Shown here: one piece after another, positions 15,779 to 22,466 of the stretch
Numbering within the stretch: position 1 is the stretch's first letter
Layout of the letters: every line of letters begins with the position of its first letter
NCBI GenBank assembly: GCA_028817905.1
Contig: JAPPOR010000903.1
Coordinates: 1-33,302, forward strand
From: Myxococcales bacterium
GTDB lineage: Bacteria > Myxococcota_A > Polyangia > Polyangiales > JAFGIB01
Direction: 5' to 3'
Length of the DNA: 33,302 nt
Notes under the pieces: generated by a model
The model's input: only the letters and a program-made list of their open reading frames with translations
What the model was told of the DNA's origin: nothing
Database searches by the model: none
Position numbers and translations under genes: made by a program

Positions 15779-16222
15779 TTGTCTCAACAAGCGTGCGAAG
15801 AGTTTTGGCAGTCTATCCCCAGCCGTGTCGCGGAGGCCAGGGACCTCTGGCAGCAGGGTTCCACCTCGACCCGTGCGCGGGTGGCGTTTGAAGATCTCCT
15901 ATTCGATCTCAAGCGCGAGACGATTGTGCTTGGGCTGACGGATGCGCGCGACGTCATAGTTGCGTTGGAGGCGTTCGCGATCTCCGTGCCCCTGTCGGCC
16001 ACCGCATCACGGGCGGCCGAACCGGGCATTGATGGCGGGTTGGACATGCTGCTGGCCATGGTTCACCCCAATGTGGCGATCCACTTCACCGCCCTGTTTC
16101 GCCTGCTGGTGCACTTGACCAGCCAGATTGCGGGGGAGGAGCGGCCGGCTGGCTCCTATCGCCCTGTCTTTGTTCATCCTCGGGCGAAGGGTCGCGCCGA
16201 CGTGCGTCCACGCGTCGACTGA
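15779..16222 (+). CDS. small Hpt-like helical protein with TTG start
   Basis: A 147-residue soluble, mostly helical protein. The start is TTG, with GGAG seven bases upstream. Residues about 32-68 (ARVAFEDLLFDLKRETIVLGLTDARDVIVALEAF) follow the pattern of a histidine phosphotransfer (Hpt) domain, where R..H.LKG.A..LGL..L...LE is typical. The phospho-accepting His position is Phe and the following Gly is Arg. If homologous, it cannot carry a phosphoryl group and might act as a decoy or adaptor. The last 25 residues are basic and disordered and overlap the 3' end of lnt by 49 bases on the opposite strand. The Hpt assignment is by eye only. Confidence 0.65.
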   Translation: MSQQACEEFWQSIPSRVAEARDLWQQGSTSTRARVAFEDLLFDLKRETIVLGLTDARDVIVALEAFAISVPLSATASRAAEPGIDGGLDMLLAMVHPNVAIHFTALFRLLVHLTSQIAGEERPAGSYRPVFVHPRAKGRADVRPRVD

Positions 16223-17760
16223 AGCAACCCAGCGAGGGTGCAGAGAAGGCCCGCGATGCCTGGCCAGTTGCCCCAACGTGAGAACGGGGTCGTCTGGGAC
16301 AAATACCTGACCGTGGCAACCAATGTTTCGCGCGAGAACGTCTGTCCGCTCGTTAGGACGCGTCCCGCAGGATCGAGCACCGCACTGACGCCGCTGTTGG
16401 TGGCACGCACCAGATAGCGAGCGTGCTCCACCGCCCGGAACTTGGCGAGTGCGAGATGCGCCCACGGGGCGGTCGTGTCTCCGAACCAGGCGTCGTTTGT
16501 CATGTTCACGAGCAGGTTTGGCTGGCCCAGCTTGACCGACCGGCGGACGAACTCGGGCAGGATGTCCTCGTAGCAGATCAAGACAGCGATGCGGTGGTTT
16601 CCGAGCGCCAGGGATCGCTGGTCGGCTCCAGCCGCGAAGTGGCCGGTCTTCGGAGAAAGGCGATAGAGCGCGGGAAACGCATCTCCGAGAGGGAAGTACT
16701 CTCCAAAGGGGAGTAGGCGGACCTTGTCGTAGCGTACCTGTCTTGCCCCCGTTGTTGTCGGGCCGGGGGAAAGGATCGCTGAGTTGTAGTGCTTGCGGGG
16801 CACGGCCTGCGCGCGTGAGGTGAGGGCTCCGAACAGCAGGGGCGAGCGGATGCCCCGTTGCACCTCCGCCACGGCCATGGCCTTCGGGGTGGAGCTCACT
16901 GTTGGCACCACGTGCCCGACCGCGGTCTCGGGCCACACAATCAGGTCAAGCGGTCCGGCACGCTCGAGTGCGAGCGACTGCTCCCTGTGCCGACGCAGGC
17001 TTTCGCGCGGGTCCCTGCGCTTCTGCATGAGCCCCATGTTCGCTTGAACGATGCCCACACGGGCGCGCTCTGCGTCTTCGATCGTCTGCTCCAGGGTGGT
17101 CAGCGCCGTGGCCCCGTATAGCAGGCTGGCGAGCCATGCGGCGGCGGTGCACACCAGGAGCCGGGACGCTGTCCGCGCCCCTTGGGCGAACAGGGCGTAC
17201 ACCGCTCCGTTGGTGAGCGCGAGCAGCGCGGAAATCAGCGTGGCCCCACCCAGACTGGCGACCTGGATCGCCACGGGAAAGTCATGCAGTGCGACCGCCA
17301 GCGGGGCGGGAAACGGGTGTGGATAGACGTACTCGCAAGCTGCGAACGCGGGCGCCACTAGCCAGAGAAACGGCAGGCCGGCGCTTCGGAAGCGGTCCAC
17401 AACCAGTGCAAACAGGACGAAGTGCCCCGCTTGGAGGAGCCAAACGCTTGCAGCCACGGCCAAGCTTCCGGCCAATCCAAATCCACCGAAGGCTTCGATC
17501 GTCGGGACCAGCCAGTAGAAGCAGCCGGCATTGGCCGTCAGGCCGAACACGGCCCCCAAAATGAGTGCGCGAGCCACCCCGGGGCGACGCCGTGTCATCG
17601 CACACAGCAGCGGCACCAGCGCAACCAGGCTCATCGGCCAGAGATCAAAGCCGGGTGTTGCAGCGAAGTAGAGCCCTCCGGAAGCAACGGCCAGCAGGAG
17701 CGATGCCATGTCCGGGCCTGACTTTGCGCGCTTGGACATCTTTCGAGGGGTGGTTGACAT
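16174..17760 (-). CDS. lnt: apolipoprotein N-acyltransferase
   Basis: A 528-residue inner-membrane enzyme that N-acylates the lipid-modified Cys of apolipoproteins, the last step of lipoprotein maturation. Hydrophobic segments fill the first 220 residues. A nitrilase-like periplasmic domain follows, with catalytic Glu278 (WPETA), Lys346 (YDKVRLLPFGEY) and Cys396 (ICYED), and then a C-terminal membrane helix. The length is close to E. coli Lnt (512). I chose the ATG at 17758-17760; the frame is open upstream to 18057 but would run into the divergent HTTM gene. An ATG at 17772 is also possible. The many lipoprotein genes nearby are its likely substrates. Confidence 0.96.
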   Translation of the reverse strand: MSTTPRKMSKRAKSGPDMASLLLAVASGGLYFAATPGFDLWPMSLVALVPLLCAMTRRRPGVARALILGAVFGLTANAGCFYWLVPTIEAFGGFGLAGSLAVAASVWLLQAGHFVLFALVVDRFRSAGLPFLWLVAPAFAACEYVYPHPFPAPLAVALHDFPVAIQVASLGGATLISALLALTNGAVYALFAQGARTASRLLVCTAAAWLASLLYGATALTTLEQTIEDAERARVGIVQANMGLMQKRRDPRESLRRHREQSLALERAGPLDLIVWPETAVGHVVPTVSSTPKAMAVAEVQRGIRSPLLFGALTSRAQAVPRKHYNSAILSPGPTTTGARQVRYDKVRLLPFGEYFPLGDAFPALYRLSPKTGHFAAGADQRSLALGNHRIAVLICYEDILPEFVRRSVKLGQPNLLVNMTNDAWFGDTTAPWAHLALAKFRAVEHARYLVRATNSGVSAVLDPAGRVLTSGQTFSRETLVATVRYLSQTTPFSRWGNWPGIAGLLCTLAGLLQSTRGRTSARPFARG

Positions 17761-17829
17761 AGCGCATCCCATGCGCTGCCGCCATGCGGATCGCTCGTAC
17801 GGCTTCTCACGGCTGACCAGGCGCGGTAC

Positions 17830-19527
17830 ATGAGCTCCATGGTTCGGTCGGACATCCGTGGTGTGCTGCGCGAGACGTTCGGGTTTGACCTTCGCTCGCT
17901 CGCCCTTCTGCGAGTTGCCCTGGCGGTCATGCTGTTGGTCGACCTCGCGGTGCGCGCCGTGACTCTGACCGAGCACTATACGGACACTGGCGTGTTGCCG
18001 CGCGCGTTGCTGCGCGAGACCTACCTCGACCACCACCCGGGCCGATACAGTTTCCATATGTGGGGGGGGGACCTCTCGTTCCAGGTCTGGCTATTTGTTG
18101 CGGCCGCGTTGTGTGCCCTGCCCCTGCTCGTGGGAACCTTTAGCCGTATCGCCTTGCTCGCTTCGTGGGTGTTGTTGTGCTCAGTGCAGAACCGCAACTT
18201 CATGATCGAGACGGGAGGTGACTACCTGCTGCGCCTCGCCTGCCTGTGGGCACTGTTCTTTCCGTTGGCATCCGTGTGGTCCTGGGACGCGGCCCGCAGG
18301 CGGGGGAAGTTTGTGGCGGGTTCACCGCGGAAGCATCACGCGACGTTCGCGACGTTCGCTTTCTTGGCGCAGCTATCGTGTGTGTATTGGTTCAGCGCCA
18401 TTCACAAGACGCACCGCCAGTGGCGCGTCGACTTCACGGCGGTCCACTACGCCCTGCACATCGACGCCTATGCGACGCCTTTCGGCGTCTGGCTGCGTCA
18501 GTTCCCCGATGTGACGCGAGTGCTGACGATCGTTGTGCTCTGGTTCGAGTATGTGATGCCGTTTTTCGTGTGCGGGTTTGGCCTGTTGTCCATCGTTCCG
18601 GGCTTGGGGGCCATGGCGCGCATTCAGTCGCCCATCCGTACCGTGGCCGTGTTCGCTTTCGTTGTGCTGCACAGCGGTCTTGGGCTTGGACTTTCGCTGG
18701 GAACGTTTCCGTGGTTTGCGGCGGTGATCTGGCTGGGTGTCTTGCCGGGTTGGTTCTGGGACCGGCTGCTTGCGCCCGGCCTTCGCCGCCTGAGGCTTCC
18801 ACGGCTGGCGGATGCGGTTGTGGGTGCGCTCGAGTCGGAAAGCGGCCAGGCTGCTATGGGTTCCGGCGGTGCGGAACCTTCGCCGTCATCGACGTTTGCG
18901 GCGTTCCGGGCCCGGGCTCAGCCGCTGCTGCGAGCGACTCCTGCGGTCCTCGCCGCTGTCCTGCTCTACTACACCGTTGCGATTAATCTTGGAACCGTGA
19001 GTCGTCGTTTCAGGCCCCTGACCCGGGGCTCGGGCTTGACGCTCGTCCCCGATGCGAGCCGGGCCATCGACTTCCTGCGGCTCGACCAACATTGGGGTCT
19101 GTTCGCTCCCTATCCCCGCGTGGTCGACGGCTGGTATGTGCTCCTGGGCACGCAGCTCAGTGGTACCCAGGTGGATCTGCGCGCGCCCGACACTCGCCTG
19201 ACCTGGAAGCGGCCTCGGTACGTTTCCAGCAGTTACCCGACCTTTCGCGTGCGCAAGTACTTTCGGAACATCCGCCGGAAGTACAAGCGCTTCCGACGGC
19301 AACGCTCAGCCTACACAACGTATCTGTGCCGCCATTGGAACGCGCGCCACAGCGGTGACGATCGGATTGAGACGCTGGATCTGATCTTCATGGGCCGCAA
19401 GACGCGCAAGCGCGGCGGGCACAAGGCGCCGAAGCGCAAGACGCTGTGGCATCGGACATGTCCCGATATCGCTTGTGATGGTGACTGTTTCCAGTGGGGG
19501 GAAAACCGCGAGCGGCTCGACCGTTGA
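17830..19527 (+). CDS. HTTM-domain membrane protein (gamma-carboxylase-like)
   Basis: A 565-residue multi-pass protein. Its N-terminal 330 residues match the HTTM domain shared with vitamin K-dependent gamma-carboxylase. They open with LRVALAVMLLVDLAVRA, then have several membrane helices, the loop ETGGDYLLRLACLWALFFP, and YWFSAIHKTHRQWR with a membrane-embedded Lys. A Ser/Ala linker, another membrane segment (about 370-390) and a soluble domain follow, ending in a strongly basic stretch and a Cys-bearing tail (CPDIACDGDCFQW). Bacterial HTTM proteins lack established activity. A nine-G run at 18062-18070 lies in the coding sequence. The gene is divergent from lnt across 69 bases. Confidence 0.88.
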   Translation: MSSMVRSDIRGVLRETFGFDLRSLALLRVALAVMLLVDLAVRAVTLTEHYTDTGVLPRALLRETYLDHHPGRYSFHMWGGDLSFQVWLFVAAALCALPLLVGTFSRIALLASWVLLCSVQNRNFMIETGGDYLLRLACLWALFFPLASVWSWDAARRRGKFVAGSPRKHHATFATFAFLAQLSCVYWFSAIHKTHRQWRVDFTAVHYALHIDAYATPFGVWLRQFPDVTRVLTIVVLWFEYVMPFFVCGFGLLSIVPGLGAMARIQSPIRTVAVFAFVVLHSGLGLGLSLGTFPWFAAVIWLGVLPGWFWDRLLAPGLRRLRLPRLADAVVGALESESGQAAMGSGGAEPSPSSTFAAFRARAQPLLRATPAVLAAVLLYYTVAINLGTVSRRFRPLTRGSGLTLVPDASRAIDFLRLDQHWGLFAPYPRVVDGWYVLLGTQLSGTQVDLRAPDTRLTWKRPRYVSSSYPTFRVRKYFRNIRRKYKRFRRQRSAYTTYLCRHWNARHSGDDRIETLDLIFMGRKTRKRGGHKAPKRKTLWHRTCPDIACDGDCFQWGENRERLDR

Positions 19528-19554
19528 GGTTCGCCGCCGCTCTGCCCAGGGTGG

Positions 19555-20370
19555 CTACTCGACCACGCACCCCAGCGACGTGGCGAGCGTTCCTCGCGTG
19601 GCTTCGAGGGGTTCCTCGCGCGCTGCAGGCAATGCGTGAAACAGATTCAGCCCCGAGCGCGCCTCCACCTCGTTTACGGTGACCAGGTGGTCGCAGATAT
19701 TCGCGTCGCGGGTGGTTTCCTGCTGAAATATGAAGGCGGCGACCCGGAGCACGTCGCCTTGCGCGACGGCCAGCACCTTCCAGTAGCCCGAGGGTACCGC
19801 GTGGCTTTCGTCGGCCTTCGGGAGCATTCCGGCGTTGCCTTCATACAAGGGTCCACTTGTGACGTAGACCGCGTGGGCGCTGGCGCTGCGTGCAAGTGCG
19901 CGCTCGGCGTTTTCCAGCTTGACCCATGCTCCCTGGTTTAGGCTGCTGCTTTGCGGTGTGATGTTCGAGAGATAGTTCGTCTGCGACCAGTGGGGCGTTC
20001 CGGCAAAACTCGCCAGTGGAACCTGGTGCCCCCGGTCGGTCTTGAGTGCCGCGTTGGCGCCCCTGTAGTCGTCGGGCTCGAGGGTTTCATTGGCAGCCAG
20101 CAAGGGGTCCGTTTTCCAGTTCCGAGTATGGGATACGCCGATCGTGTCCCTCGTTACGCGATAGGCCACCCAGTCTGCGAACTTGGTCGCGTCATTGGAG
20201 GACAGCACATAGATTTCGCGGATGATGACGTCGTTCGTGGCGGGCCCGCCCGCTGGGCAGCCGTGAGCGCAGAAGCTGTGATGAATCTCCTGTCCGGTTG
20301 CGAGACCCGAAAACACGCACAGACCGATGACAGCTATGGGGGCGGGGACGGCGCGGCGAAGGCTGAACAT
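19555..20370 (-). CDS. secreted DNA/RNA non-specific endonuclease (NUC1 family)
   Basis: A 271-residue beta-beta-alpha-metal nuclease of the Serratia nuclease/EndoG type, with a Sec signal peptide (about 1-26). The active-site series is intact: Arg113 and His115 in DRGH, Asn136 in SNITPQ, Asn145 in LNQG and Glu153 in KLE. The spacings of 21, 9 and 8 residues equal those between His89, Asn110, Asn119 and Glu127 of Serratia nuclease. It should degrade DNA and RNA outside the cytoplasm with magnesium. The ATG at 20368-20370 follows AGAGGG, which is part of a hairpin (see 20371-20410). The longer frame to 20469 lacks a signal peptide start. No immunity gene is evident. Confidence 0.93.
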   Translation of the reverse strand: MFSLRRAVPAPIAVIGLCVFSGLATGQEIHHSFCAHGCPAGGPATNDVIIREIYVLSSNDATKFADWVAYRVTRDTIGVSHTRNWKTDPLLAANETLEPDDYRGANAALKTDRGHQVPLASFAGTPHWSQTNYLSNITPQSSSLNQGAWVKLENAERALARSASAHAVYVTSGPLYEGNAGMLPKADESHAVPSGYWKVLAVAQGDVLRVAAFIFQQETTRDANICDHLVTVNEVEARSGLNLFHALPAAREEPLEATRGTLATSLGCVVE

Positions 20371-20410
20371 GTCGGACCCTCTTTGCTGTGGTTCAAAGAG
20401 GTAGAGGGTC
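20371..20410 (-). promoter_or_regulatory. RBS-sequestering hairpin in the nuclease leader
   Basis: Read on the minus strand, the leader ends CCUCUUUG-AACCACAG-CAAAGAGG followed by GUCCGAC-AUG. The eight-base perfect stem contains the SD sequence (AAAGAGG). An alternative left arm, GACCCUCU, can pair with AGAGGGUC, again covering the SD. Two competing left arms against one SD arm suggest regulated translation, for example temperature- or ligand-dependent. No known riboswitch class is recognised. Confidence 0.5.
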
Positions 20411-20435
20411 GCGCGCCAAGATTGTGACGCCGATG

Positions 20436-20471
20436 GCCGGGGCAAGCGCCGGGGCAAGCGCCGCCGCAAGT
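20436..20471. repeat. 12-base tandem repeat, three copies
   Basis: The unit GCCGGGGCAAGC occurs twice in a row (20436-20459), and a third copy, GCCGCCGCAAGT, differs at three positions. It lies upstream of the nuclease leader, in the gap between the nuclease and the small secreted protein. It may be only a minisatellite. Confidence 0.6.
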
Positions 20472-20525
20472 CGATGTTGCGGAAACTGTTGGGTTATTGG
20501 GACCGCACGGGGATCCGAACACGAC

Positions 20526-20537
20526 CGTTCATGAACG
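20526..20537. promoter_or_regulatory. 12-base perfect palindrome
   Basis: CGTTCATGAACG is a perfect palindrome within the 211-base gap between the small secreted protein and the nuclease gene. It lies about 155 bases upstream of the nuclease start and could be an operator. A GACCGT/ACGGTC pair (20523-20528 and 20563-20568) partly encloses it. No repressor gene is adjacent. Confidence 0.3.
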
Positions 20538-20581
20538 TTGGTATACGACCCGTTCGGCCAGGACGGTCGGAGTCGCGGCTG

Positions 20582-21166
20582 CTACTTGCGCTTATAGGTC
20601 AGCCGATACGTGATCGGTTGTTGCAGGCGCGGGCTCGTGATGACCACGTCACGATGAAGTGTCTTGCCGTCACTCGCCAGCGTGAAGGTGTTCTTGATCG
20701 CTCCCCTTTCGCCCTCGACCGTTTGGATGACCTTGCCGCCTTTGAAGTCGTGCATGACCTTGGCTTTTCGTCCATCACGCTCCATCGTCTTCGGCTTCCC
20801 CGGCTTGAGCACGATCTTGTCCAAATCCCCGATCTTGAGGCCGATCTGCCCGCCCGGCGTATCGATCCAGACCTTGTCCATGAACTTCTGCCGCGGGTTC
20901 ATGGACATGGCTTTCTTCGCCATCATCTTCATGACCGAGCCGAGTTCTGAGAGGGCCTTGTCGATCGCCTTGTCTATGATGGCCTCTCCATGGGCCTTGT
21001 CCGCCGCGTAGATGTAGTTGCCGGAAAACTTGGTCAAGGCAGCGTCATCTGCACGGACCCGGGGGCAGGGCGTGGCGATTGCGCAGGTGGCTGCGAGTGC
21101 GAGTGCTGCTACCGCCAGCCTCGCGCCGAGTGAACGCTCATTCTTCTTGTACATTTTGGTATGCAT
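20582..21166 (-). CDS. small secreted protein, unknown function
   Basis: A 194-residue protein with a Sec-type signal peptide (Arg/Lys-rich start, hydrophobic core LAVAALALAATCAIA, likely cleavage near residues 32-40). The mature part begins DDAALTKFSGNYIYA, has a Lys/Met-rich helix around residues 60-95, then alternating strand-like segments ending YRLTYKRK. The strand pattern suggests a small beta-barrel such as a lipocalin-like fold, but I cannot assign a family. The ATG at 21166 or the one at 21154 could start it. It lies 65 bases after the dehydrogenase gene and upstream of the nuclease on the same strand. Confidence 0.75.
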   Translation of the reverse strand: MHTKMYKKNERSLGARLAVAALALAATCAIATPCPRVRADDAALTKFSGNYIYAADKAHGEAIIDKAIDKALSELGSVMKMMAKKAMSMNPRQKFMDKVWIDTPGGQIGLKIGDLDKIVLKPGKPKTMERDGRKAKVMHDFKGGKVIQTVEGERGAIKNTFTLASDGKTLHRDVVITSPRLQQPITYRLTYKRK

Positions 21167-21231
21167 ATCGCGGTTCTTCCAGGCTACATCGCTACCATAT
21201 CAGCTCTCTTCCCCCATCTGCTCGGCTCGCG

Positions 21232-22206
21232 TCAAGCGAACGAGATCACAACCGCGCCGCTGCGTGCCTCGGTTTCCACGCGCCGATGGGCCTCAGGGGC
21301 CTGTTCCGGAGTGACGATGCGGTCGAGGGCCACGCGTATCTCTCCCCGCTCGATCATGTCTTTGAGTGCATTGAGCTCCTCCCGGGTCTCCTTGGCAAAG
21401 GCGAAGGAGACCCGCTTGGCACCGCTACGGTTCGTCAGCTTCGAGCGCACCATATCGGACAGTCTGGGGTTGCCGATGAGGTAGCGACCGCCGGGTTTGA
21501 GGGCCTGGATGCATCCGCGGTAGGAGCTCCGCACCACCATGTCAAAGATGACGTCATAGACAGGCCCCCCACGAGTGAAATCCTCTTGCGTATAGTCGAT
21601 GAAGTGATCCGCACCGAGCTCGCTCACCATTGTGTGCTTGTGGGGCGCGTCTACGCCAGTCACCTCGGCACCCATCGCTTTGGCGATCTGTACGCCGAAC
21701 GCGCCGATGCTGCCACCGGCACCATTGACCAGCACGTGATCGCCTGGCCGCACGTTCGCCAGCCGCATGAAATGGAGCGCATTGAGGCCTCCCAGGGGGA
21801 CCGCGGCCGCTTCCTCGAAGCTCATGTTGTGCGGCTTGGGAACAATGGTGCTCTTTGCCGGCAGGCAGACATACCGACCGTAGGCACCCATATGCAGGCC
21901 TGCGGAACCGAAGACCTCGTCACCGACCGATAGCCCGCGCACATGTTTGCCCAAGGCGTCCACGGTTCCTGAGAAGTAGGCTCCCAAGATCGGACGCCGC
22001 GGACGTGTAATTCCGAACACGAGTCGCAGGGGTACCCAGTACCAGTAGACGGGCGGGCGAAAGCTTCGCATTTCACAATCGGCCTTGGTCGCCTCGGCCG
22101 CCGCCACCTCAATGCGAACCTCGTCTGGGCCTGGCTCTGGTGCGGGTACCTCCTTGACGTGCAGGACCTCGGGAGGCCCGTAGCTCCCACAAACGACCGC
22201 CTTCAT
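21232..22206 (-). CDS. NADPH-dependent quinone reductase-type dehydrogenase (MDR)
   Basis: A 324-residue medium-chain dehydrogenase/reductase of the zinc-free quinone oxidoreductase type. The N-terminal GroES-like domain includes YGPPEVLHVKEVPAP, DxVGxx-type GDEVFGSAG and YAxxx-like YGRYVCLPA. The Rossmann domain holds GAGGSIGAFGVQIAKAMGAEVTGV, typical of NADPH users. The catalytic zinc ligands of alcohol dehydrogenases are absent. The ATG at 22204-22206 follows GGAGG by seven bases; the frame extends upstream to 22272 without similarity. It is divergent from the YWTD lipoprotein gene. The substrate is likely a quinone, enone or alkenal. Confidence 0.92.
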   Translation of the reverse strand: MKAVVCGSYGPPEVLHVKEVPAPEPGPDEVRIEVAAAEATKADCEMRSFRPPVYWYWVPLRLVFGITRPRRPILGAYFSGTVDALGKHVRGLSVGDEVFGSAGLHMGAYGRYVCLPAKSTIVPKPHNMSFEEAAAVPLGGLNALHFMRLANVRPGDHVLVNGAGGSIGAFGVQIAKAMGAEVTGVDAPHKHTMVSELGADHFIDYTQEDFTRGGPVYDVIFDMVVRSSYRGCIQALKPGGRYLIGNPRLSDMVRSKLTNRSGAKRVSFAFAKETREELNALKDMIERGEIRVALDRIVTPEQAPEAHRRVETEARSGAVVISFA

Positions 22207-22381
22207 TGTTCGGCCTCCGCCGCGTTGCCTCGTCCTCCTCGTGCCATTCTCAGTTCCACTCCAATTCCTCAATCTCCCGAACGGTACCTTGGCCGCCGGA
22301 TTCGGCCAACCGTGGAAACCAGACGCGTCTGCTGCACGATGATCCCATCGGCGGCGACGGTATGGCCCTCCGGGGCAATGG

Positions 22382-22405
22382 TCGGGGGGGCGCTTGGCCC
22401 CCCGA
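22382..22405. other. GC-rich hairpin in the divergent intergenic region
   Basis: TCGGGGGG (22382-22389) pairs with CCCCCCGA (22398-22405), an eight-base perfect stem, 62 bases before the lipoprotein ATG. No U-tract is present. It could be a leader structure or a barrier to divergent transcription. The rest of the 260-base gap holds no recognisable element. Confidence 0.35.
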
Positions 22406-22466
22406 TGTGATAGCGCGAGAGTGTTGGGCTTGGACCGTGCCTTTGGGTGGGCCGGGAGGTGGGGCT

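Noticed and set aside
16007-16936. 309-codon minus-strand frame overlapping lnt
   Set aside because: It overlaps the catalytic part of lnt in another frame on the same strand and shows only Arg/Pro/Gly-rich sequence without family motifs.
20490-20540. tRNA-like string (ACCGCACGGGGATCCGAACAC) upstream of the nuclease gene
   Set aside because: On the reverse strand it superficially resembles a T-arm (TTCGGATCC), but the five-base arms do not pair and no acceptor or anticodon stem can be built.
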